Under the pieces are notes generated by a model. The model worked only from the letters and a program-made list of their open reading frames with translations, did no database searches and was not told the origin of the DNA. The position numbers and the translations under genes are program-made. This document shows positions 24,150 through 35,960 of a DNA stretch of 64,000 nt, in pieces. How positions within the stretch are numbered: the first letter of the stretch is position 1; each line of letters begins with the position of its first letter. Source of the DNA: Cranoglanis bouderius (lineage: Eukaryota > Chordata > Actinopteri > Siluriformes > Cranoglanididae); NCBI GenBank assembly GCA_023630585.1, contig CM042552.1:15167001-15231000 (forward strand), read 5' to 3'.

Positions 24150-25405
24150 AGGAAACTATTTGAGAAGTAAAAAAAGAAGCAAAGACTGGGCTTCATGCTC
24201 TAAATGTATCAAAATGATAGTGCTTATACCATTTTACAGCCTACTGAATCCAAACATGGGTGGCCTTTTTTAATAGATGATTGGGAAACTTCATAAATGT
24301 GAATTTGCTGCCTCGCTCAAAAGTTGTCATTTACAAGTTGATTGAGAAAGTGTCCAGAAGTCTGATAAGCTTTCAGGGTGAAAACTTGTGCAATATACTA
24401 CTAGGAAACACAGCACAATTCACACATCAGTTTTGTTATAATTAAAGAGGTGCAAAAAGATTAGGTAATGTTAATAGCTAACATGATCTTGCCCTATTGG
24501 TAGGGTTCTTACCCTGTATTAGCTGTCATAAAGATAACTGGTGTTCAGAGTACCTCAGTCCAGAGGTTGAATGAGAATAGTTATAGAACAGGTAGAGACG
24601 GATCAGGCTTTTGTCTATTTGGATGGAAGATGAGCAGAGAGAAAGAACAAGAGGAATCACTGGCTTTCAGACATTGGAAGGTAAGGATCACACAATGAGT
24701 TTAGAAGTTTCTAAATGCACAAAAAACTTGTGCTATAACTAGACTTTATCCATAGTGGTTACTAACTGCACACAGCAAAATCACTAGTTCAGCATCTAGA
24801 GGATAGATAAAAGGTGGGGTTACACTGTTTTCAGACATACTGTGTAGATGTTAACTCTGATTAATCCAATATAACTGACAGCATTTACTTAAGGGGAGAA
24901 TGTGAACTTGTAAAAGTACTTGTTTTGCTTTAAAGAGACTATACATTTGAGTCATTACTGTACAATTTGACAAGGTGAGACAAATTAGACCTACAAAACT
25001 ACAGCCCTGACAGACAACACTGCATCACGGCACAATCGGATCACACACAACATGGCACATGAGCCAAATCCAATAGAGTCAGCACTCCAAGCAGACAGCC
25101 TCAAGGTTTGTAGCATTCCTGTGAATTTAACAGATCGAGATAATGACTGTAATTAGCTAGCAGTTAAACAAGCTGGGTCTGTGAAATATGACACACACTC
25201 TGTGAGGATACAGAGAAAAAAGAATTAGAGCAAATGTATCAGAGGAAAGAAATGATGAGGAAGGTAGGGTGGGGAAGCCAAAAGGTAAACATGTGAGAGG
25301 ATGGCATAGTGAATGTACAGATAGGGGAAAAGTCAAAGAAAAAAAAATACAATGTGCAATAGGCTGATCTTCATACAGTTGTGTATGATAATATGTAAAC
25401 CAGAA
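24150..25405. other. Intergenic DNA, nothing recognised
   Basis: No supported gene or named repeat. Confidence 0.5.
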
Positions 25406-25408
25406 ATC

Positions 25409-25447
25409 AGACAGACAGACAGATAGATTGATAGATCGATAGATAGT

Positions 25448-25526
<79 letters not shown>

Positions 25527-25527
25527 C
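25409..25527. repeat. (GATA)n microsatellite
   Basis: About 22 uninterrupted GATA units from about 25438, preceded by imperfect ACAG/GATT/GATC variants. It is a Bkm-type tetranucleotide array. Confidence 0.97.
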
Positions 25528-25529
25528 GA

Positions 25530-27860
25530 CTATTTCTGAGTTGCACTGTTCACGCTCTCTTATGTTCCACAAAGTCACACTCTCTTGTTTAAATGAGAGC
25601 AATTACTCATGCATCACATTAATAATTAATCCCAGTGAGCCGTTAATTATTCATGGAAATTGCTGATTTAAGTTTCCTTTCTTCAACACAGAAACACAAG
25701 GGGAGGGGGCAAAACAACAAGCTAAGGTCAAGCGATCATGTGGTAAATGTGGCAGATATTTTCCTTCGATAGGTTATACCTGGTTTGCTAAATAGCAAAG
25801 AATGCTCAACAAGGGACTAATAGACGTTATGGTTAGATGTTGTTGCACTGCCATACAAGACTACATATAGTGTATTTTGCCAAGATTAATGTAAATAAAA
25901 TGTATCTGAGTTTGTTAGTGGATTTGATGACAAAAACACATTTTTACATATAAAATTAATTAATTAAGGATGATCAAATAGTTGTTTTTCATTACTTTCA
26001 ATTTTAACATTTTCCTTTTTTCTTTATTCCTTACAAGATGGAACGTCAAATGAAACTACAAAATTCTAGAGAATATCTGACCTACTGCTGTCAGTAACAA
26101 GGATTCATCCTGTTATAAAACAATATTTGACAGGAAATCTCTGTTACTGGGGGTAAAGGATCAGTAATGAATGGCAAGTATGAAATACATACAATGCACC
26201 TGACGAGGAAGCAACAACAAGCACTAAGGAAACAGCTGAAATAAGTTTTCTTGAATGTTAGTTTTGAATCGTGTAAATAAGAAGAAAGTTACCAGTAATA
26301 TATGCATGCTAAAACACTAATTTTGCTTTAGCTTTGATTTAAATATGTTGTAACATTGTTTTGGTTTTATACATTTGTAAATGTTTTATATAGAGATTTT
26401 CTTTTGGAATTTTTTTTTTAATGTTTAAACTAAATCTTGTAGCTAATATAAAACATTTTCTCCATAGTCTTATCTACACAAGACAATAAAGTGATCATAA
26501 TGTAATGAAAGCATATTAAGAACCCCTCTTGCTCTCTTGCTATTTACTGGCCTGTAAATGATTATGAATCCTTTTTTATCTTTTTACTCTCCATGCTGCA
26601 CTTACTGCTTCCCTATCATGCTTGCATTTGGTCTCACACCACTGGCTTGTGGACAGGGTCAGTCTAAGACTGGAGAGACTATGGGGTGAGTGTTTTGTTT
26701 ACCTGTCATGGCCTGCCTGCCTCTGTTCTTCATCATCACTCCCTTGGGACCAACTGTTCTTGCCTTATGCATCATTCCCGTGATAACAGTCTCAGGCTGC
26801 CTGCTTGTAATACCAGCATGAGTCTCAAGGGGCTTTCAATTAGCTGGCCAAATAGTGTTGTATGCCAAGAATGCTGTGGATTGGAACGAAATAAACATAT
26901 TTCTTTCTATATTACAGTAAGTAGACTGCAAGAACTTCTTTCTCCAAAGAATAATAAATAGAATGTGTATACATAAAAAGCAGTCTGATATGTCTGATAA
27001 ATGAGATCTTTCTTTTAAAATGTATTTTGTTTCAAATGACTGTTTTATAAGATTATTCTTATGCCTATGTCTGATTTTTGTCTAAAATTGTTGTTTCTTT
27101 AAAATAGATAAAGAGAGATAGATATCTCATAAAAATACTGTAGTTGTATTATAAGTTGTTAATTTTAGTATTATTTTAGTAATTATTAATTTAGTAATTA
27201 TTTTAGTATTATTTATTATTTAGTACACTTTGACAATATTTACATTCTGATAGTTAGCACTAAAATACCTCACAGAAAAAAGTCTCTGTGATTGTCTGGA
27301 TTCTGTACAGTGAAACTTCTTTGTATTTCACTTCGGTTCGAGACCAACTTTAGCACTTAATAGTCTCTAGTTGTTTTTTTTTGTCCACAATACACAAATA
27401 CTATTTCATTGCTGTTCTTTTAGCTGTTATAAAGGGAGGCACTAGTTTGATGGAGTAGGAGAGAAACCAATTTATCTTAGATATCTTATGCACTGGCAGA
27501 GAAGGCAGTTGAAACTAAATCTTACAGTAATGAAGAGCGCAAAACAAAAGAAAGATTTTTTTGAACGAAAAAAAGTAACAGGATTAAATAAGAAGACTAT
27601 ATTGATGATTATTGTGGCCTTGCATTGCTGGTACACTGAAGAAACTAGCTTGTTGCATTTGCTTAGTTCAAATGCGTACATCGGTTCCATGTGATTGAAC
27701 TGAGTTACATTAACATAATTTGTTTTCATACATCCAACAGGATTTGATCATGTGTTTTCAATGGCCTGAATAAAATCAAACTCCTCACGCTCACCTGAGC
27801 ATCAAACCAAGGTTGCAAGCATTCTGCAACTGCAACATTACCTGTGCACTATTCTACCAC
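25530..27860. other. Intergenic DNA with one homeodomain-motif-rich stretch
   Basis: No coding sequence supported. At 25595-25675 the sequence is dense in TAAT/ATTA cores ('cattaataattaatccc', 'ccgttaattattcatgg') with no simple-repeat structure. It is a candidate conserved regulatory element. The rest is AT-rich. Confidence 0.45.
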
Positions 27861-27867
27861 ACACATA

Positions 27868-28215
27868 TTAATCATCCATCCATCCATCCATTTTCTGTAC
27901 TGCTTATCCTACACAGGGTCACAGGGAGCCTGGAGCCTCTCCCAGGGAACTTGGGGCACAAGGTGGCGGACACCCTGGATGGAGTGCAAACCCATCACAG
28001 GGCACAATTACACACACACTCACACACCCATTCACACACTATGGACAATTTAGATATGCCAATCAGCCTACAACACATGTCTTTGGACTGGGGAGGAAGC
28101 CGGAGTACCCGGAGGAAACCCCTGAAGCATGGGGAGAACATGCAAACTCCACAAATATAGGGCGAAGGCAGGAATCAAACCCCCAACCCTGGAGGTGCCA
28201 GACGAACGTGCTAAT
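27868..28215 (+). repeat. Common teleost dispersed repeat, near full length
   Basis: Begins with ATCC units and 'ttttctgtactgcttatcct', then 'cccagggaacttggggcaca', 'cctggatggagtgcaaaccc', 'cacatgtctttggactgggg' and 'catggggagaacatgcaaac'. It ends near 'ccaaccctggaggtgcca'. This is a well-known very high-copy fish repeat with no coding capacity. Its exact class is not decidable here. Confidence 0.75.
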
Positions 28216-28563
28216 ACAATGTGAATTCAATCTAATTAATTAGAAAGTTGTTTAAATTAAGTTTAGCATAAGCAATGAAATCACGTTTTGATGAGAAGCA
28301 TAATATTTTTATGTACAGTGAGGGAAAAAAGTATTTGATCCCCTGCTGATTTTGCACGTTTTCCCACTGACAAAGAAATGATCAGTCTATAATTTTAATG
28401 GTAGGTGTATTTTAACAGTGAGAGACAGAATAACAACAAAAAAATCCAGAAAAACGCATTTCAAAAAAGTTATAAATTGATTTGCATTTTAATGAGGGAA
28501 ATAAGTATTTGACCCCTTCGACTTAGTACTTGGTGGCAAAACCCTTGTTGGCAGTCACAGAGG

Positions 28564-29343
28564 TCAGACGTTTCTTATAGTTGGCCACCAGGTTTGCACA
28601 AATCTCAGGAGGGATTTTGTCCCACTCCTCTTTGCAGATCCTCTCCAAGTCATTAAGGTCATTTTCAATGCCCTGGCTGAGGGAAGGAGGTTCTCACACA
28701 AGATTTGATGGTACATGGCCCCATCCATCGTCCCTTTGATGCGGTGCAGTTGTCCTGTCCCCTTAGCAGAAAAACACCCCCAAAGCATAATGTTCCCACC
28801 TCCATGTTTGACGGTGGGGATGGTGTTATGACTTGGGGTCATAGGCAGCATTCCTCCTCCTCCAAACACGGCGAGTTGAGTTGATGCCAAAGAGATCTGA
28901 CCACACCTGACCACAACACTTTCACCCAGTTCTCCTCTGAATCATTCAGGCAAACTTCAGATGGGCCTGTACGTGTGCTTTCTTGAGCAGGGGGACCTTG
29001 CGGGTGCTGCAGGATTTCAGTCCTTCATGGCGTAGTGTGTTACCAATTGTTTTCTTGGTGACTATGGTCCCAGCTGCCTTGAGATCATTAACAAGATCCT
29101 CCCGTGTAGTTCTGGGCTGATTCCTCACCATTCTCATGATCATGGAAACTCCATGAGGTGAGATCTTGCATGGAGCCCCAGACCGAGGGAGACTGACAGT
29201 TTCTTCCATTTGTGAATAATCGCACCAACTGTTGTCACCTGCTCACCAAGCTGCTTGGTGATGGTCTTGTATCCCATTCCAGCCTTGTGTAGGTCTACAA
29301 TCTTGTCCCTGACATCCTTGGACAGCTCTTTGGTCTTGGCCAT
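28564..29343 (-). pseudogene. Tc1 transposase, frameshifted
   Basis: Starts MAKTKELSKDVRDKIVDLHK (29343). It continues through the helix-turn-helix region (YKTITKQLG), changes frame near 29200, and continues as 'SGAPCKISPHGVSMI', 'TTREDLVNDLKAAG' and 'KKAHVQAHLKFA'. It breaks again and resumes with 'VKHGGGNIMLWGCFSAKGTG'. The segment around the first catalytic aspartate ('WSD') has lost bases and the C-terminal DDE part is frame-broken. Family function is cut-and-paste transposition at TA sites. This copy is inactive. Confidence 0.88.
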
Positions 29344-29387
29344 GGTGGAGAGTTTGGAATCTGATTGATTGATTGCTTCTGTGGACA

Positions 29388-29482
29388 GGTGTCTTTTTAC
29401 AGGTAACAAACTGAGATTAGGAGCACTCCCTTTAAGAGAGTGCTCCTAATCTCAGGTCATTACCTGTGTAAAAGACACCTGT
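29388..29482. repeat. Internal hairpin of the Tc1 element
   Basis: The two sides of 'tttaagag' (around 29432) are inverted copies: 'gagattaggagcactcc' faces 'gagtgctcctaatctc', and the flanking 'caggtgtctttttacaggta' faces its complement. A stem of about 40 bp results. Confidence 0.85.
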
Positions 29483-29709
29483 GAGCCAGAAATCTTGCTG
29501 ATTGATAGGGGATCAAATACTTATTTCCCTCATTAAAATGCAAATCAATTTATAACTTTTTTGAAATGCGTTTTTCTGTTTTTTTTTGTTGTTATTCTGT
29601 CTCTCACTGTTAAAATACACCTACCATTAAAATTATAGACTGATCATTTCTTTGTCAGTGGGCAAACGTACAAAATCAGCAGGGGATCAGAGGAAATGTT
29701 CTTCTAATA

Positions 29710-31560
29710 CCCATGAGCCACTGTACTGTTTCATATATATTATATCTTGCCTAATTTATAGTCATATGCCACTACACAGCCTCTCTCTCTTCACCACTGT
29801 TGGGTGTTTTAATGACATTGACTAAATGCTCTAAATTAGGAATGTGTTTTTCTTTTTCGTCTTGCAGATCAATCATGTGCTATTTAATGTTTTGTTATAT
29901 TATAGTTTCTATTTTTAGTATAGATTTAATTCAGGTTTATGGATCTGTGTAGAAAGGATTGAAGTTGTGCTGCTAGCAGCAAGGGAATGTTTTTGACTGA
30001 ATCTTTTTGAGCAAGCCTTTGACAGGCAGGAGAATCAATGCACACATTTGCACAGCTGAATAAACAAATCATTTAGACTAATGATCTGGTAGACTCAAGT
30101 TTACTCCAAAGTTTCATTTGAAAAAAATCTGTCATTTCTGTGCTTCATATTTACACACACTGCAGATACTCTACTCTTTGGTCTAATCACTGCCAGTTTT
30201 ATTTTCTGAAGCAAAATTTTTCTTTTTTATTACTTTATGCCTGGTGTTTCCATTTTGTTTACCCATTTGTTTCTGGAAATGGGTTTAACGGTACTCTGTG
30301 ATTGTAAGGTCACTGAAGGAGACCCTTTTCTTTAAACATGTACCATAGATCACTTTGAGGACTGTCATCTAAATAGATCCCAGAGTTTATTCATAAAGAG
30401 AAATGAAAGCAAGAGAGACAATATAATTGTCTGGCCAAGACTGAGATTATAACAAATGTTAAATGAAGCCTTGGAATGTGAAGGTTTCCTCTGTGAAATA
30501 AAGTAGAGCTTTGGAGCACTGTATTTAGGCTATTAGAAACAAAGAATCTAGCCTAAATTCATTTTTATGGTATTTAACAACTTTAATAATACATGCAACA
30601 CTCAGGGAACAGAGTCTGGAATAAGAAGATCCTGAGGGTGCAACATTGCGAGAACAAATGAAACAAGAAGGGGAGGTATCTGGAGTTGGATAATCTGTGC
30701 TATATTAATGTTGACGTGAGGTCTTTGTCTGGTTTGTAGATAGGAGGGAGGTACATGAGTTCTCGGGACACTAATACGGCAGTGCTCCAAAAGACCTGCA
30801 TATTACCTGAAGTGAAAGAAATAGTAGCAGTATATAGTAGAAATAATAGCAGTAGACTTTATTAAACCAATATAAATTCTTATAATTTACTTATCATTAA
30901 TATCTATGGAGGACCTAAAGCTTGTAAAAATGTTGCTGAGTTTCTTTTCCCACAATTGTATAATTTTAAACAATTGTAATTAGTAGAACTTATTCAAATT
31001 AACTCATTGGATTCATCATGTTTTGGATTGTGTAGGATTGTGACTAATTGTAGCTTTGAGGTTAATGGATCTGATAACAACTGCTAAAAGATCATTGAGG
31101 AGCTAAATTACTTTTGTTGATCTTATTCTACCTACTCTATTTTTACTGAGTTCAGACCACTTGATCATTAGGATAATGTTGTCACTGTGTTAAAAAGACC
31201 TTCAAGTGCTTTAATGCTTTTGCACTTCAGCCTGTGTCCCCATTACATATTCCTGCACCAGAAAGACACATCAATCAAAATATTGTGTAATTGGTGGCAT
31301 TAGTGTTCCACCTACCCCATCTATCATAGCTGTACCACACTTGCATACAGCTTTGACAACTGAGATAACAAACAGAGACACAAAAGGGTAATAGTAGGAT
31401 CCATGGATGAGAAATAAGAAAATAATGTAAGTTAATTCCATTCTGTATCTTCTCTCTCCTACATTTGACTATTATTAAGCACTTAGAGCATTAGTGTAAG
31501 TTTTTACAGTAAACCCCTGAGGTAGAAAATTCTACTTAATACCTATAAAGCACTACCATG
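29710..31560. other. Intergenic DNA, nothing recognised
   Basis: AT-rich sequence. No gene, RNA or named repeat supported. Confidence 0.5.
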
Positions 31561-31564
31561 AAGA

Positions 31565-32360
31565 AGAACCTTTATTTATATATTTATTCATTTTAAGTCA
31601 AAATCCATAGTACTTTACATAAAAGATTAAATTAGCCACATCCATATACATATAAGGATAGAAGAAATAAAAAAGTAAAAGAATATGTTTAATTGTTAAA
31701 AATATAATAAAACAAAGCAAAGTGATGACAAATAAAAAATAGTACAACAAATAAAAAATAACAACATCATAAAGCAATCCACACTTAGTAAATCCAACTA
31801 CATGTGTTAACTGAAAACTCAGTAGATTTATCACAATCACAAATAAGGAAAAGAGCTAGGTCTTTAACCTGTATTTAAATACAAGTATAGAGCCTGTGTT
31901 CCTATGTCCTCAATTTTAAAAAAGACATTTACTAAGTGTTCAAGATGGATTTTACCATTCCAGTAAATCAGTAAGATATGGCAGAGCTAAACTATTAAGA
32001 CTTTTATATGTCATTAGTAAAACATTGTAATCAGAATTTTTTAAAATAGAAGCTAATAGGCAGCAAGCGTAAACTTAATAAAATGTATGTGATATGTTCA
32101 GACTTTCTTCCCCTGGTAAGGATTCAGTTAAATTCAGTTTTATTTGTATAGTGCTTTTAAAAATGGACAAAGCAGCTTTACAGAAATATATCAATTCTAT
32201 GGATATAAGATATAGATTTTAAATGTATGAATTTATCCCTAATGAGCAGCCAGAGGTGATGGTGGCAAGGAAAAACTCCCTGAGATGCTATGAGGAAGAA
32301 ACCTTGAGAGGAACCAGATTCAAAAGGGAGCCCATCCTCATCTAGGTGACACCGGATAGT
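31565..32360 (-). repeat. Two abutting LINE/dispersed-repeat 3' fragments
   Basis: 31565-32110 resembles a decayed LINE 3' part on the minus strand (an AT-rich end followed by text comparable to other L2 copies), but no frame survives. 32125-32345 is a recognisable fish repeat: 'cagttttatttgtatagtgc', 'gcagccagaggtgatggtgg', 'aagaaaccttgagaggaacc'. Neither has coding capacity. Confidence 0.5.
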
Positions 32361-32790
32361 GCAATTATAAATAAATAAATCTGTTTTACAAATGTGCTAA
32401 TACTACATGGTCAAATAGTACAATTGTGTAACCAGGAAAATTCATTACAGTTTTTACATGAAGACTGTTTTGTTGAACTTCTCCACTGTTCACTGATGGA
32501 GACTTGAGTGCAAAACTGTTATACTGGTAATTGCAGTCCTAGCCATCATAGCATAACTGTTCATATGAATTGAGGTCCAAAGCCATCTTTATGGTTTTTA
32601 AGTGGTACCATCCTCAGTAATCTCAATGATCTTTAGGCTGCACCGTGTGGGGCCATCCTCAGCAGCAGCATGTTACTTCCAATTGATGAGAACTCCAACC
32701 AGGAGTAGGGCATCAGGATGGATCGGGCAGGTCCAGAGGGCAGAAGGGGTCGGGATCACTGGCATCTCAGGAGTATTATGTGTAGCTCGA

Positions 32791-32791
32791 C

Positions 32792-32854
<63 letters not shown>

Positions 32855-32870
32855 GAGAGAGAGAGAGAGG
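32791..32870. repeat. (GA)n microsatellite
   Basis: About 38 GA units with one GT interruption near 32851. Long arginine/glutamate or leucine/serine frames across it are artefacts. Confidence 0.97.
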
Positions 32871-32879
32871 ATGTGAGCA

Positions 32880-34780
32880 CAGTGGAGCTAACCAGCTACA
32901 GTAATGCAGGTTATAAACGTATATACTATTCTGGGCTACAGTGTTCCCTGAACCCTGATTGAAATGCATCATGCTCTCTAGGAAAGATCAGAGCTGTTCA
33001 TCAACAACTTTCTTCAAACATTTTTGACAGAAAAGACAAGGAAATCTACTAACTAATATACCTTAACCTATTACAATATCTCAGTGTATAAAATGTAAAT
33101 GTCTATATGACTTATTATAGGTCTCCTCAGAGGAGCATATGGTGAGAGTGTTGTTTTTTATTTAGCCTGTCCAGGTCTAAAGAAAGAAATGCACAACAAT
33201 AAGCTACAAAATTACAAGGCTGTAATGTAGCAATGAGTAAATAATATTTTTCCATTAACATACTTGCATTTAAAATAAATAAATAAATATCAATACTGTT
33301 CCACATCATCATTAACTACTGAAGAACAACACAGTGACACCTCAGTCATTAGTAATGAGTTTCACTTTATTGTTTAAACTCATATCCATATACTGTAGTT
33401 AAAATACATGCAAACAAACAGAACTGTTATTTTACAAATCATGGCTGTCAAATTCATTTAAAAGTTCATTTAAATCAATTTACTTCTAATTACTTAAAGC
33501 AATAAAATAAACCAACAATATTAAACTGAACAAATATTAACATTAGCATACTATTTGCTAGTATTGCATAAAACATGGAAGGTAAACGATATTTATTGTT
33601 TGTTTTTTTTTAAACAAAGAAAATAATGAGAAGGCAATATCATATTTTTTATCATTTACTTTCGTGTTTTATATTAATATTATATTAGTACCTACAGTAA
33701 TGTTTTAGATCAGGTACTATATCTCAGCCTATCTCAGAATATGTGTTTTTTTAAGCAGAATCTCAAATAACTTCCTATTTAAGCACCTTAAACTAAATTT
33801 AACTAGAAGTTCTTAATAGTTATATAGGAATAAGATAAGTTTAAATAAATAACTACTGATTCATTTCTGCTTACGTCCTGCATAGTTACCAAGAGTTACC
33901 AAATTATTAAGGAGACTCAAAGCTGGTCTGTAGTGCTCAAAGCAAGAGACCTTGAAAATGGGAAATATTTTTCTTTCTTCTAATTTAATATAGTTGGCAT
34001 GAAAAAAGTCTGCAGTGTACATGCATACAGATCATCTCACTTTCCCTCTCTATCTCACGTATTAACTAATAAGGAAGACATAAAAAGAATATTCATTTAT
34101 GCTACAATACATACTGAACTGCCAATATTAGATAAACATATCTAATACACTGGCAACCTCAATGTATTAAGGAAAAGGCAAGCTAACTGACAATGCATAG
34201 TAATAGAAACTGTGACACAAAACACTAACAACTAGATCTGATCAGCATCATTAATTCAGCAGATGTAAAATAACAGAGCCACAGCTTAGCCACCATTTAA
34301 ACTGTGAATTTAATCTAAATTTTATTGTCTGTAGGTTGGGAGCTCAGAATGGCAGCCTATAAGTCATACTACTCCATTATATTAAAGCAAGACAACAGGA
34401 TAAATTACTACTTTTAATAAAAGTTAGTGCTACAAAGTACCTATATGTTATTATATGTGCTTTAGAATATAAACCAACTAACATTTTGTTAAATATAAAG
34501 AAATATTTACATTTTCAATGATTCAACCTATCATGTTCAAGTAATTTTTTTTAAAATGAAGACTTAATCAGCAGAACAAGTTGCGTCTTTGATACTGATG
34601 TCAAGACATTTCCAGAAACAAGTACATATAGTCAAAAAGTTATAGAAAGAAAGAGTGAGTTTTAATTGTTTAAATAGTTGGAATATCATGATGACATTGC
34701 AATTGTCCATGCTGGGTTCTTTCATGCCATTATGTTACAATTAAAACTAAGAGTAAACAACGTATTGTTTATTCATTGTC
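32880..34780. other. Intergenic DNA, nothing recognised
   Basis: Strongly AT-rich. No gene or named repeat supported. Confidence 0.5.

Positions 34781-34845
<65 letters not shown>
34781..34845. repeat. (ATT)n microsatellite
   Basis: About 21 ATT units. Confidence 0.97.
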
Positions 34846-35047
34846 GTCCAACCGATGCACAAGAGAAATGAAAATGCATATTTAATTGTTTTCAAAATAT
34901 ATTTAGATTTATAATATGTATTTATTATACCTCACCATAACATATGTGTGTTGCCTATAGTCCTACACAGACTCTATCATACTAAATAGCCATTTGGTAT
35001 TACACCATTGGTGGTGTATTAATTTGACATACTAGAGAGCGAGGAAG

Positions 35048-35051
<4 letters not shown>

Positions 35052-35096
<45 letters not shown>
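35052..35096. repeat. (GA)n microsatellite
   Basis: About 22 GA units. Confidence 0.97.
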
Positions 35097-35097
<1 letters not shown>

Positions 35098-35221
35098 CAC
35101 AGTGATAGAGCTACAATAACACTTTATCTACTTCAACAAATGGAATGCAGTTAGAGTAAGACTTGACCAAACAGGCAGTACAAACCAGACAACAGAGCTC
35201 AAAATCAGATGTCCAATAAGT

Positions 35222-35830
35222 CAGTCAGTCAAATTTATTCATAAAGCACAACAACTGTTGACCAAAGTGCTATACAATTGGCTGAACAAACCAAATAAAA
35301 ACAACACATAACAATATAAGTAAGAATATTACATTTAAACAGATTCAAAAGCTGAAACAACGAGGTGTGTTTTGAGACGTGATTTAAAAACTTCAAGAGT
35401 TGGTGAAGACTTAATGTAAAGTGGCAACTTATTCCAAAGCCTAGGTCTGGCAACTGAAAAGGCTGTATCACCCTTCAATTTTAATCGTGACCTAGGGACA
35501 GTTAATTGTAAGCTGTGTGATGACCGTGAGGGTCTAGTGTACCGTTGTCGAGAAATGAGTTCTGAAAAATAGAGAGGTGCCAAACCATGCAAGCCCTTGT
35601 AAACAAACAATAACACTTTAAACTGGATCCTGTATGAGACTGGACGCCAGTGGAGTGAAGCTAGTACAGGAGTAATAGAAGCAGATTTTCTGGTTCCAGC
35701 CAAAAGCCTAGCAGCAGCATTTTGAACCAGCTGAAGGCGTAAGACAAAAGATTGAGTAACTCCAATATAAAGTGTATTGCAATAGTCAAGTCTCAGTGAA
35801 GTAAAAGCATACATCACAGTCTCCAAATCA
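35222..35830 (-). mobile_element. L2-like LINE fragment, 5'-truncated, frame largely open
   Basis: The minus-strand frame from 35826 to 35335 is open for 163 codons and reads as the L2 reverse-transcriptase C-terminus: 'SLRLDYCNTLYIGV', 'QLVQNAAARLLAGT', 'ITPVLASLHWRPVSYRI', 'KVLLFVYKGLHGLAPLY', 'FSVARPRLWNKLPLYIK', 'FKSRLKTHL'. The 3' end at 35222-35300 has the usual 'aaatttattcataaagcaca' terminus. It is the best preserved of the window's L2 pieces but lacks endonuclease and the catalytic half of the reverse transcriptase. Confidence 0.9.
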
Positions 35831-35861
35831 TTAAATCATTAAAAGTTAAAATGTCTATTCC

Positions 35862-35960
35862 AAAACCAGACACCTGGTGACCCTGTGCACCCAGAGCCTG
35901 TCCTGTGAACACAAGGCAGGAACACACCCTGGATGGGACACCAGTTCATCACAGATTTGA
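35862..35960 (+). repeat. Fragment of dispersed fish repeat
   Basis: 'cacaccctggatgggacacc' and 'agttcatcacag' are diagnostic phrases of the same repeat group as 1149-1290. About 100 bases only. Confidence 0.5.

Larger units (their letters stand above)
28316..29695 (-). mobile_element. Third Tc1/mariner family copy, right end damaged
   Basis: The left end cagtgagggaaaaaagtatt, with a long terminal inverted repeat, is matched at the right by 'ctgatcatttctttgtcagt...aaaatcagcaggggatca'. The outermost ~20 bases of the right end are replaced by unrelated sequence. Both arms share 'tgcattttaatgagggaaat' (or its complement) inside. Transposase is on the minus strand and broken. Confidence 0.9.
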
